Positions 51,461 through 59,781 of a DNA stretch of 64,000 nucleotides are shown here, one piece after another. The position numbers and the translations under genes were made by a program. The DNA is taken from NCBI GenBank assembly GCA_023481105.1, contig JAMCWK010000101.1, positions 1 through 64,000 on the forward strand, written 5' to 3'. Below the pieces are notes generated by a model. That model made no database searches. It was not told where the DNA came from and saw nothing but the letters and a program-made list of their open reading frames with translations. The DNA comes from Acidobacteriota bacterium (GTDB lineage Bacteria > Acidobacteriota > Terriglobia > Acidiferrales > UBA7541). Numbering within the stretch: position 1 is the stretch's first letter; each line of letters begins with the position of its first letter.

Positions 51461-53797
51461 ATGGAAGAGGAAAAACGCAGCTTCCTGGAAAAGCTGTTGG
51501 CGACATTTAAGGTGGAGGCTGCCGAGCACATCCATGCGATTTCCTCTGGCCTGATTGCCTTGGAGAAGGCTTCTGCTCCTCAAGGGCAGTTGGAAATCGT
51601 CGAGGTGATCTTCCGGGAAGCGCACAGTTTGAAAGGTGCGGCTCGTGCGGTCAATTCGGTCGAGATCGAATCGATCTGCCAATCGCTGGAAAGCGTCTTT
51701 TCGGCACTGAAGAACAAAGGAATTCTCCTTTCGCCGGCGCTGTTTGACCTGCTGCACAGGGCTGTGGACATGCTCGGTCAGCTTCTGCAGACCATCGGCT
51801 CGAAAAGCACCGGCACCGAGAAAGTTCAGTTGGAAGAGCTGGTCCACGGGCTTGAAAACATGTGGAACAAAATTTCGCTTTCCAGTCAACGCAAGGAGCC
51901 GAAAACAACACCTGGGGAAGATTTCCTTGCGACCGAAGCTGAAGGCCCCCCGCTATCGCGGGGGGTGATGGCCCTTCCGAGCCGGTTTGAGGGGAAGCCG
52001 ATCCTGGCAGACACCGTGCGCATCTCGGTGACGAAACTGGACCCGCTTTTCCTTCAGACGGAGGAACTGCTCTCGGCAAAACTAACCGCACGCCAGCGCG
52101 CGACGGACCTGCACGAAATCAACGTGTCGCTGGCGACGAGGGAAACAGAGTGGGCCAGGATCAGCCCGGTTGTGCGAACCATTCAGCACTCCTCGGAAAG
52201 GCCTGACGAAGCGACCGGGCCGGGCAAGAAGAATTCAGCGCTGCCGAAACTCCTCGAGTTCTTGGAGTGGGAAAACACCTTCGTCAAGTCGCTGGAAGGC
52301 AAGCTGGCGGTGCTGGCCAAGATTGCTGAGCGCGACTCCAGGGCGCTCGGGGGAATGGTGGATAGCCTCCTGGAGGACATGAAGCGGGTGTTAATGCTGC
52401 CGTTCTCTACGCTCCTGGAGAACTTCCCAAAGTTCGTTCGCGATCTCTCCCGGGATCGAGGCAAGGAGGTGGATTTGGTGATCCAGGGAAGCGAGATCGA
52501 AGCCGACAAGCGGATCCTGGAGGAGATGAAAGATCCACTCGTTCATCTGGTGAGGAACTGTATCGATCATGGGATCGAGAGTCCCGAAGAGCGGACACGA
52601 AAGAAGAAACCCACGCGCGGCAAGATTACCCTTGCTATCTCGCCGAAGAACAGCAGCAAGGTTGAAGTGCTCATTTCTGATGACGGCGCAGGAATCAACG
52701 TTTCAAAGGTCCGCGCCGCAGCAATCAAGCTCGGCCTCATTTCCGAAGTGGATGCGCAAAAGCTAAATGAGAAAGAAGCGCTGTCACTCATATATCAGTC
52801 GGGGGTCTCCACCAGCCCCCTGATCACGGATATCTCCGGCCGAGGTCTGGGCCTCGCCATTGTGCAGGAGAAGGTGGAAAGGCTGGGTGGGACGATCCAA
52901 CTGGACGCACAGGTTGATGTGGGGACGACGTTTCGAATCGTTCTGCCGCTGACCCTGGCCACGTTCCGGGGAGTTCTGGTGCGGGTCGGCGCGCACTTGT
53001 TCGTTATTCCAGCGAGCAGAGTGGAGCAAATCGCGAGGATTGCGAAAAACGAATTCCAAACGGTAGAAAACAGAGAGACAATTCAGCTCAAAGGCCAGGC
53101 AGTGTCTCTGGTGCGGCTTGCCGATGCGCTGGGACTGCCCCGGGAAGAAACGGCGGAAAAGCCCCTGGACAAAGTGCCTGTAGTCGTCCTGGGGTCAGCG
53201 GAGAGGCGGATTGCGTTTTCGGTGGATGAAGTGCTCAACGAACAGGAAGTGTTAGTCAAGAGTCTGGGCAAACAGCTCTCCCGCGTGCGGAACATCTCCG
53301 GGGCGACGGTGTTAGGTACGGGAAAGCTTGTTCCGATCCTCAACGTGACCGATTTGATGCAATCGGCGGTGCGAGCCAGTGCAGGCGCTCTCCCGCGGGC
53401 GCCGGTCGCCGCCCCAGCGAAAAGGGAAGCGAAGAAAAAATCGGTGCTCGTGGTGGAAGATTCGATCACTTCGCGGACGCTGCTGAAGAATATTCTCGAG
53501 GCGGCTGGATACGAGGTGCGAACCGCTGTGGACGGCGTTGACGGGTACACGCAGCTCCGCACGGAACAGTTCGATCTTGTTGTCTCCGACGTGGATATGC
53601 CGAGAATGAACGGCTTTGACCTCACCGCGAAGATTCGAAGCGACAAGAAGTTTGCCGAGCTGCCTGTGGTGCTGGTGACGGCGCTGGAATCCCGGGAAGA
53701 TCGCGAGCGGGGAATTGACGTTGGTGCAAGCGCCTACATCGTGAAAAGTAGTTTTGACCAGAGCAACCTCTTGGAGGTAGTCCGAAGGCTTGCATAA
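51461..53797 (+). CDS. cheA: Hybrid chemotaxis kinase CheA-REC (WspE-like)
   Basis: Predicted 778-residue kinase: Hpt domain (~1-110; phospho-His in FREAHSLKGAARAVN), a linker, P3/P4 with the GHKL ATPase (HLVRNCIDHGIESPEER; ISDDGAGINVSKV; DISGRGLGLAIV), a CheW-like P5 (~505-640), and a C-terminal receiver (~655-778; VLVVEDSITSRTLL, SDVDMPRMNGFD). The ATG at 51461 with AAGGAG upstream is preferred over a GTG at 51443. A fused receiver replaces a separate CheY, as in WspE and FrzE. Confidence 0.94.
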   Translation: MEEEKRSFLEKLLATFKVEAAEHIHAISSGLIALEKASAPQGQLEIVEVIFREAHSLKGAARAVNSVEIESICQSLESVFSALKNKGILLSPALFDLLHRAVDMLGQLLQTIGSKSTGTEKVQLEELVHGLENMWNKISLSSQRKEPKTTPGEDFLATEAEGPPLSRGVMALPSRFEGKPILADTVRISVTKLDPLFLQTEELLSAKLTARQRATDLHEINVSLATRETEWARISPVVRTIQHSSERPDEATGPGKKNSALPKLLEFLEWENTFVKSLEGKLAVLAKIAERDSRALGGMVDSLLEDMKRVLMLPFSTLLENFPKFVRDLSRDRGKEVDLVIQGSEIEADKRILEEMKDPLVHLVRNCIDHGIESPEERTRKKKPTRGKITLAISPKNSSKVEVLISDDGAGINVSKVRAAAIKLGLISEVDAQKLNEKEALSLIYQSGVSTSPLITDISGRGLGLAIVQEKVERLGGTIQLDAQVDVGTTFRIVLPLTLATFRGVLVRVGAHLFVIPASRVEQIARIAKNEFQTVENRETIQLKGQAVSLVRLADALGLPREETAEKPLDKVPVVVLGSAERRIAFSVDEVLNEQEVLVKSLGKQLSRVRNISGATVLGTGKLVPILNVTDLMQSAVRASAGALPRAPVAAPAKREAKKKSVLVVEDSITSRTLLKNILEAAGYEVRTAVDGVDGYTQLRTEQFDLVVSDVDMPRMNGFDLTAKIRSDKKFAELPVVLVTALESREDRERGIDVGASAYIVKSSFDQSNLLEVVRRLA

Positions 53798-53836
53798 CTT
53801 CTAAGCGGCAGGAGAAAAACGAACCCGGAGTGACTC

Positions 53837-54889
53837 ATGATCAAGGTTCTGATTGTAGAAGACTCGCCCGTAGTGCGAGAGTTCCTCATTCATCTGTTCA
53901 GTTCCGAACCTGGGTTCGAGGCGTCAGGGGCGGCAAGCGACGGACAGGAGGCGCTTGAATTCCTACGGGCGAACCGGCCCGACGTGATTACGATGGACAT
54001 CAACATGCCGAGGATGAACGGCTTTGAAGCCACTCGCAAAATCATGGAGACCTATCCAACGCCCATCGTCATCGTCAGCGGGAGCTGGGACACGCAAGAG
54101 GTCGCCACCACGTTCCGTGCCGTGGAGGCGGGCGCCCTGGCGGTTGTTGCTCGACCGCGAGGCATCGGTCATCCGGAACACGAAGCCACCGTCCGAGAAC
54201 TGATTCAAACTGTAAAGCTGATGGCGGAAGTCAAGGTCGTCCGGCGGTGGCCCCGATCCAAAAAGGAACTAGGGCTTCCTTCCACTCCCCCAGTCGAAGT
54301 TCTGGGTACGCCGGGAGAAATTCAGGTCGTGGCAATTGGCGCTTCGACAGGCGGACCGCTTGTTTTGCGGACGATTCTGTCCTCGCTCGCCGAGGATTTC
54401 CTCGTACCTGTCCTCATCGTTCAACACATGGCCGCGGGATTCATCCAGGGGTTCGTCGAATGGCTCGGTCAGTCAACCCGTTTCCCGATCCAGGTCGCCG
54501 TTGACGGCCAGCCCCTCCTGCCTCGGCATGCTTATATGGCCCCGGATGGATGGCACATGGGCGTGGACAGTCATAAGCGGATCTCGCTTCGCCGAGGTGA
54601 GCCCGAGAATGGTCTGCGCCCTTCAGTGTGCAATCTTTTCCGCTCGGTCGCTCACGTGTTCGGACGGAACGCGGCAGGCGTGCTGCTCACGGGAATGGGA
54701 AAAGACGGCGCGGAAGGATTAAAGCTGATGAGAGAAAGCGGTGCCACCACCTTCGCGCAAGATGAAGAAAGCTCAGTGGTCCACGGCATGCCAGGAGAAG
54801 CGATCAGACTTGGAGCGGCGCAATACGTGTTTTCTCCGGAAGGAATCGCTCAGGCCCTGCGACATTTGGTCATCCGGAGGGATGTGTAG
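53837..54889 (+). CDS. cheB: Chemotaxis methylesterase CheB
   Basis: Predicted 350-residue receiver-methylesterase. Receiver: VLIVEDSPVVREFL, TMDINMPRMNGFE (phospho-Asp about 54). Esterase: AIGASTGGPLVLRTIL (catalytic Ser), VLIVQHMAAGFIQGFVEWL, LLTGMGKDGAEGLKLM. Resets receptor adaptation; matches WspF. It ends 72 bases before the final hybrid kinase. Confidence 0.95.
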   Translation: MIKVLIVEDSPVVREFLIHLFSSEPGFEASGAASDGQEALEFLRANRPDVITMDINMPRMNGFEATRKIMETYPTPIVIVSGSWDTQEVATTFRAVEAGALAVVARPRGIGHPEHEATVRELIQTVKLMAEVKVVRRWPRSKKELGLPSTPPVEVLGTPGEIQVVAIGASTGGPLVLRTILSSLAEDFLVPVLIVQHMAAGFIQGFVEWLGQSTRFPIQVAVDGQPLLPRHAYMAPDGWHMGVDSHKRISLRRGEPENGLRPSVCNLFRSVAHVFGRNAAGVLLTGMGKDGAEGLKLMRESGATTFAQDEESSVVHGMPGEAIRLGAAQYVFSPEGIAQALRHLVIRRDV

Positions 54890-54961
54890 AAGGGACAACA
54901 GCTCAAGGATCGTTTGACCATTCCTCTGGGCGAGACACTGCTGCCGGCAGGAGAGCAAATC

Positions 54962-57124
54962 ATGGGACCTACAGAAAGTTTCAGTAACATTCGAGCCAAA
55001 ATACTCATTGCGGAAGACAGCCCCACGCAGGCCGAGCGACTCCGGCATTTGCTCGAAGGGCGTGGCCATGTGGTCAAGGTCGCAGCCAATGGCAAGGAGG
55101 CCCTCGCCGCATTACACCAGCAACTTTCATCTATCGTCATCACTGACATTGTCATGCCGGAGATGGATGGCTACACACTTTGCCGGGAGATTAAGGCTCA
55201 CGAAGGATTGAAAGACATCCCCGTGATTCTCTTGACCTCGCTCTCCGGTCCGGAAGAGGTGCTGAAGGCTCTGCAATGCGGAGCAGACAATTTCGTTCGG
55301 AAGCCCTACGACGAAGAAAACCTTCTGTCACGCATCGACCATATCCTTACGAACCGGGAACTCCGCAAACGAGAGAAGACAAGGTTAGGCCTGGAAATCG
55401 ACCTGGGCGGCCAGAGGCACTTCATCACCTCGGACCGGCAGCAGATTCTGGACCTGCTGCTTTCGACATATGTGGAGGCGGTCCAGCTCAACCGGGACCT
55501 CGCGGTCAAGCATGCGGAACTCACGCAATTGTCCCAACAACTGGAAAGAAAAGTAGAAGAGAGGACGGCCGCCCTGGTCGCGGAAAACTCCGAGCGCAAG
55601 AAGGCTGAGGAAAAATTTCGCGGGGTCATGGAAGCCGCCCCTGAGGGCATCCTGGGGGTTGACCGTGAAGGGCGGATCCTGCTTCTGAACGAGCAGGCCG
55701 AGAAGATGTTTGGGTACGCCCGGCAGGAGTTGATCGGCCAGCCCATTGAGACCTTGGTGCCCGAACCCTTACGGGAAAGGCACCGGACACATCGCGCCAG
55801 CTACCAATCTGACCCTCGGATGCGGCCCATGGGCCTCGGTTTGGATCTCCATGGCCGGCGTAAGGATGGGAGCGAATTCCCCATGGAGATCAGCCTGAGT
55901 CCCCTCCAAACCGATGAAGGACTGTGCGTCGTCGCCATTATTCGCGACATCACCGAGCGGCAAGCGCTCGAAAAGCGGCTTCGCCAGGCAGAGAAGTTCG
56001 AAGCCATCGGACAACTGGCAGGCGGCATCGCCCATGATTTCAACAACGTGATCGCGGTCATGATGGGTTGGGCGGAAGTCGGCATGGCACAAGTAGATCC
56101 CGAGAACCGCGTTTATCAACAGTTCCAGAAGATTCGAGACCAGGCCGGACGGGCCGCCGGCCTAACCCGGCAACTACTCGCCTTTGCCCGTCGCCAGATC
56201 CTGGAACCGCAGAACCTGAGCGTGAATCAGGTCATCACGCAGGTGCTGAGCTTGCTGGAACAAGTGATCGGCGCGCACATCGAATTGAAAACCGTGCTGG
56301 CGCCAAAACTGGAAGTTATGCGGGCCGATCCTACGCAGCTCGAACAAGTGCTGATCAACCTGTGTGCCAACGCGCGCGATGCCATGCCTCGGGGCGGCCA
56401 GTTAGTGATCGAAACAAAGAACGTAGAATTTGATGAGGACTATTGCCGGCTTCACCCCTATGCCCGACCCGGACGCTATGTCATGCTCTCCGTCTCCGAT
56501 TCAGGAGAGGGGATAGACGCCGCAAAGCTGGAGCACGTCTTCGAACCCTTCTTCACCACCAAAGAGGTCGGCAAGGGAACAGGGTTGGGCTTGGCGACTG
56601 TCTATGGCATCGTGAAGCAGCACAATGGGTTCATCCATGTCTACAGTGAACCGGGCAACGGGACAGCCTTCCGCGCGTATTTTCCGGTTGTTGCAGCAGC
56701 CGCCGAGAAGGTCGAGAAGCACGAGGACCAACCCGTCCGCGGAGGCGCCGAAACGATCCTTTTGGCCGAAGATAATGAAGGCCTCCGTGAACTGGCATGC
56801 GAGGCACTGAAGAGCCTTGGCTACAGGGTGTTCGCAGCCACAGACGGCGAAGAAGCAGTTCAGGTCTTCCTCGCCCAGCGCGACCAGATTGCCTTGGTGT
56901 TGTTGGACGTCGTCATGCCTAAGTGCAACGGACCAGACGCCTACGCCCGGATCCGCGCGGCAAAACCCGATGTGCCAGTGGTATTCACCACTGGGTACAG
57001 CGCGGAATCGGACTTGTTGAATTCGACGCTGAAAAAAGGGGACACGATTTTGCAAAAGCCCTATGGCCTGAGCGCCCTCGGGCGGAAAGTACGCGAAGCC
57101 CTGGATTCCATCCAACGGAAGTGA
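54962..57124 (+). CDS. Hybrid sensor kinase REC-PAS-HisKA-HATPase-REC
   Basis: Predicted 720-residue cytoplasmic kinase: N-terminal receiver (~12-130; ILIAEDSPTQAERL, TDIVMPEMDGY), coiled coil (~190-225), PAS (~228-355; PEGILGVDREGRILLLNEQ), HisKA (GQLAGGIAHDFNNVIAVMMG), ATPase (NLCANARDAMPRGG; GKGTGLGLATVYGIVKQ) and a C-terminal receiver (LLAEDNEGLRELACEAL, LDVVMPKCNGPD). There is no membrane segment. It occupies the place where Wsp operons carry the diguanylate cyclase WspR, so CheA could feed its first receiver. The ATG at 54962 follows GGAGAG. Confidence 0.9.
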   Translation: MGPTESFSNIRAKILIAEDSPTQAERLRHLLEGRGHVVKVAANGKEALAALHQQLSSIVITDIVMPEMDGYTLCREIKAHEGLKDIPVILLTSLSGPEEVLKALQCGADNFVRKPYDEENLLSRIDHILTNRELRKREKTRLGLEIDLGGQRHFITSDRQQILDLLLSTYVEAVQLNRDLAVKHAELTQLSQQLERKVEERTAALVAENSERKKAEEKFRGVMEAAPEGILGVDREGRILLLNEQAEKMFGYARQELIGQPIETLVPEPLRERHRTHRASYQSDPRMRPMGLGLDLHGRRKDGSEFPMEISLSPLQTDEGLCVVAIIRDITERQALEKRLRQAEKFEAIGQLAGGIAHDFNNVIAVMMGWAEVGMAQVDPENRVYQQFQKIRDQAGRAAGLTRQLLAFARRQILEPQNLSVNQVITQVLSLLEQVIGAHIELKTVLAPKLEVMRADPTQLEQVLINLCANARDAMPRGGQLVIETKNVEFDEDYCRLHPYARPGRYVMLSVSDSGEGIDAAKLEHVFEPFFTTKEVGKGTGLGLATVYGIVKQHNGFIHVYSEPGNGTAFRAYFPVVAAAAEKVEKHEDQPVRGGAETILLAEDNEGLRELACEALKSLGYRVFAATDGEEAVQVFLAQRDQIALVLLDVVMPKCNGPDAYARIRAAKPDVPVVFTTGYSAESDLLNSTLKKGDTILQKPYGLSALGRKVREALDSIQRK

Positions 57125-57319
57125 GTTCCTTGTTTTTGATTATCCTTCGCCAAAACTCTGTCCTTGGCTGCAATCAAGGACTAAGGAACGGCAGAATAAT
57201 TGTAACCGGCTTGACTCCAGCATAAGTTTCGTAATGGGACTCCAAAGTGGGCGCGTTGCAGACTGTTCCTCCCCACCCCCCATGCGATATCTGTTTCGGT
57301 GATCTGAGTCATTGCTGTG

Positions 57320-57504
57320 CTGTAGGCAAAATTGTGCCTCACGCTGCACCCTGAAACAGCACGAAACAACACAAGACGACAAGTACTAGGCAAACGAAAC
57401 AGCACCAAACACTTCCACACACCACCTGACAACACACCACGACAAGCGCTAGAACCTGCTTTGCAAGCAGGGGGTCGCCGGTTCGATCCCGGTCACGTCC
57501 ACCA
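57320..57504. repeat. Att copy 4: conserved arm plus tRNA-Ala 3' fragment (distal end of the array)
   Basis: The arm begins CTGTAGGCAAAATTGTG and carries the common decamer repeats, with small differences near the start (GCCTCACGC where others have AGCTGTCGC). The tRNA fragment (57454-57504) matches the last 51 bases of tRNA-Ala exactly. The bases after it (CCCCTTCGAAG...) do not match any other boundary, so this is the ancestral right junction of the tRNA locus. Confidence 0.9.
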
Positions 57505-57756
57505 CCCCTTCGAAGTCCGGCAGCACGCCTTGTTGTGCGTTTTGCGCGCGGCTGCCGCTGTCCTCTTCGAGGTGGTTTTCATGGACGCACCGCAGTCCAC
57601 CCATTGCGCCGCGATTTCTCCCGGTTTTCGGTTTTCGCGTTTCGAGTGTCGAGCATCGCCTTTCGCTTTTCGTTTTCAGAAGTGGTACAACATATTGCGG
57701 CCCAGCCGCACATTTCCTTCAGCCTCGTTGCAGTTTTCAGGGAGGGTCGCCTCCGC

Positions 57757-58185
57757 ATGGATAATCAGCCCGCCGCCGACGAGTGGGACAACACCGAGGA
57801 CGACTCGGCCGAGTCCGCCGAAGATGCGGTTGCTTCGCTGGCGCAGCTTGCCGGCGCTCTGGCCCGCGTCTCCCAGCAGCAATCCCAGGCGGAAGAGCTG
57901 GGCCGCAATCTCGCGCAGATCCGCGACACGCTCACGGAAGCCATCGTCGCGTTCAGTTCCCTGGCCAAATCCACCGTCGAAACCGAAGGCCGCCTGCAAG
58001 CCGCCGCGGAAAAGCTCGAAGCCGCCGTTGAGCGCCTCGCCGTCCGCGAGCAGAACATCCTTCGCGAACTTGACGCTCACGTTCAGCGCTTCACCACCCT
58101 GTTGCTTTGGACCATGATTCTCGCCTCTTTCGCTGCCGCCGCATCCTCCGTCGCCATCCTCTTTTTTCTTTTCAAGTCTCGCTGA
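57757..58185 (+). CDS. Coiled-coil protein with C-terminal membrane anchor
   Basis: Predicted 142-residue protein: acidic N-terminus, long heptad coiled coil (~20-110; ALARVSQQQSQAEELGRNLA), and one C-terminal transmembrane helix (~113-138) ending KSR. No family recognised. The ATG at 57757 has GGGAGGG upstream; readings from 57535 lack support. It is the first chromosomal gene after the island array. The 252 bases between the att end and this gene hold no other feature I can see. Confidence 0.65.
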   Translation: MDNQPAADEWDNTEDDSAESAEDAVASLAQLAGALARVSQQQSQAEELGRNLAQIRDTLTEAIVAFSSLAKSTVETEGRLQAAAEKLEAAVERLAVREQNILRELDAHVQRFTTLLLWTMILASFAAAASSVAILFFLFKSR

Positions 58186-58282
58186 TCAAGACGCTTCGCC
58201 GGTACTCGCTCGGCACATTTCCATGGCAACGTCCTCCACGCCTCCGACTCTGCTGCTACAGTACGCAGAGGAGCCGTCGCCC

Positions 58283-59041
58283 ATGCAATCGCTTTTGTAC
58301 AAACTCATCGCCGCCGTGCTCGTTGTTGTGTCCTTGATTCTGTTTGTGATTTACATGAAGTCCGTTTCGCGCGACATCCGCTCCAAAACGATTGACGACC
58401 TCAGGGACTCCACCTCCAAGGAAGGTATGCGCGAGTTGCCCGACATCGCGCAGCTCCGCGAAGCCGCGCAAAAAAATCCCAACTCCGCGGAAGCCCAGGC
58501 CGCCCTCGGCCACGCGCTCTTCCGCCGGGGGGAATACACCGAAGCGCTGGCAGTGCTCGACGCGGCCATCCGCCTGAATCCCGCCGACGCCAGCCTGTTT
58601 TTCGCCCGCGCAAAAATCCAGGAGAATACCAGCCGCCGCGATGACTCCATCAAAGACTACGAGCAGGGTTTGCTGCTCGATCCCAAGAATGTGCCTGCGA
58701 TGATGCGCGTCGCGGAACTCTTGCGCTTTCGCCGCGATTCCGACCGCGCTATCCATTGGTATCGCCGCGCGCTCGAAGTCGAGCCGGGCAACGCCGAGGC
58801 GCACCACCGTTGGGGCCAGGCGTTGGCGCAAAAGGGTGAACTCTGGTCGGCCATTAACGAATTCGAAGCCGCGATGCGCGCCGACCCCAAGAACGACGCC
58901 GTGCTCTACAAATTGGGAATGGCTTACCGAAGGAACGCCGACCCGCGCAACGCCCGCGATGCCTTTGATCGCGCCTGCCAGGTTAACCCGCGCAATTTTC
59001 GCGCCTGCTCCGAAGCACGCCGCCTCCGCGCTCGCGAATAG
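58283..59041 (+). CDS. Membrane-anchored TPR protein
   Basis: Predicted 252-residue protein with one N-terminal transmembrane helix (~5-25; YKLIAAVLVVVSLILFVIYM) and five or so TPR units (AEAQAALGHALFRRGEYTEAL; DASLFFARAKIQENTSRRDDSI; AEAHHRWGQALAQKGELW). It probably acts as a periplasmic or cytoplasmic assembly scaffold. GAGGAG precedes the ATG at 58283; an upstream ATG at 58223 has no ribosome site. Confidence 0.8.
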   Translation: MQSLLYKLIAAVLVVVSLILFVIYMKSVSRDIRSKTIDDLRDSTSKEGMRELPDIAQLREAAQKNPNSAEAQAALGHALFRRGEYTEALAVLDAAIRLNPADASLFFARAKIQENTSRRDDSIKDYEQGLLLDPKNVPAMMRVAELLRFRRDSDRAIHWYRRALEVEPGNAEAHHRWGQALAQKGELWSAINEFEAAMRADPKNDAVLYKLGMAYRRNADPRNARDAFDRACQVNPRNFRACSEARRLRARE

Positions 59042-59120
59042 TCTTTTTCACTCCCTGACCGGACAGGGTTTCGGACTTTTGTTTTGCACAGGCTCCGGAA
59101 ATTCGATATACAGTGGCGAT

Positions 59121-59708
59121 ATGAAGCTCATCATGCGTGGTTGTATAGCGCTGGTTTTCTCCTCTCTACTCCTCAGCGGTTGCTCGAAGCAAGAACAGCA
59201 ACCTGCGCAACCTCCTCCGGAGCAGGCCCAGCAATCTCCCGCGACACAGCCGCAGCCGGCTCCCGCTCCCGCAACGCCGCCAACCGTTGAGCCGGCGCGC
59301 CCCGTTCCCCTGCCCGCCCCGGCCAAGCCCGTGGAGTCTGCGACTCCGACTCTCCCGCCATCTCCGGCTCAGCAATCGAAACTCTCGCCGAAGGACGTGG
59401 TTATCCTGAAAGCCTCGCTGGGCGGCGTGCGATTCCAGCACAAAGTTCATGTGGTCGAACGCAAGGTCACCTGTGAAATCTGCCACCATCCCAGCAATCC
59501 GCAGAAACCCTCCACGGCGCCGCAGCAGGCGTGCAGCGCGTGTCATACGTCTGTCGCCGCGCCGCCCATGAAGACCAAGCTCCAGGCCGCTTTTCACAAT
59601 CCCACGGCCACGCAGGGCACCTGCATTGATTGTCACAAGGCGCAAAACGCGCAGGGCAAGAAGGCTCCTGTGAAATGCCTGGATTGCCACAAAAAGGAGA
59701 ATTCCTAG
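59121..59708 (+). CDS. Tetrahaem c-type cytochrome lipoprotein (class III-like)
   Basis: Predicted 195-residue envelope lipoprotein. The lipobox LLLSGCSK (Cys about 21) is followed by a ~75-residue Pro/Ala/Gln-rich linker, then a compact haem domain with four CxxCH sites (CEICH, CSACH, CIDCH, CLDCH) and His residues (FQHKVH, AFHN) suited to bis-His ligation, as in c7/c3 cytochromes. The linker could let the haem domain reach across the periplasm. A TATACAGT-like -10 lies just upstream of the ATG. Redox partner unknown. Confidence 0.88.
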   Translation: MKLIMRGCIALVFSSLLLSGCSKQEQQPAQPPPEQAQQSPATQPQPAPAPATPPTVEPARPVPLPAPAKPVESATPTLPPSPAQQSKLSPKDVVILKASLGGVRFQHKVHVVERKVTCEICHHPSNPQKPSTAPQQACSACHTSVAAPPMKTKLQAAFHNPTATQGTCIDCHKAQNAQGKKAPVKCLDCHKKENS

Positions 59709-59781
59709 CCCATTCCTCCGGGCGCGTTGACCTGCTTCCAGTCGTGCCCTACAATGCCTCGGGCCTGATTACCCTACAACT

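Larger units (their letters stand above)
44873..57504. mobile_element. Island IV: insert with a Wsp-like chemosensory operon
   Basis: A 12.6-kb segment between att copies 3 and 4. The left arm (44873-44940) matches those of islands I and II, and the right arm is the common one. All cargo genes are plus strand and form one chemosensory module plus a hybrid kinase. No recombinase is present. After its right-hand tRNA fragment the sequence no longer resembles any island arm, which marks the true chromosomal junction. Confidence 0.8.

Noticed and set aside
8642-57504. The array as a single prophage or conjugative element
   Set aside because: No phage structural, replication, relaxase or type IV secretion gene is present, and internal tRNA fragments divide it into separate units.
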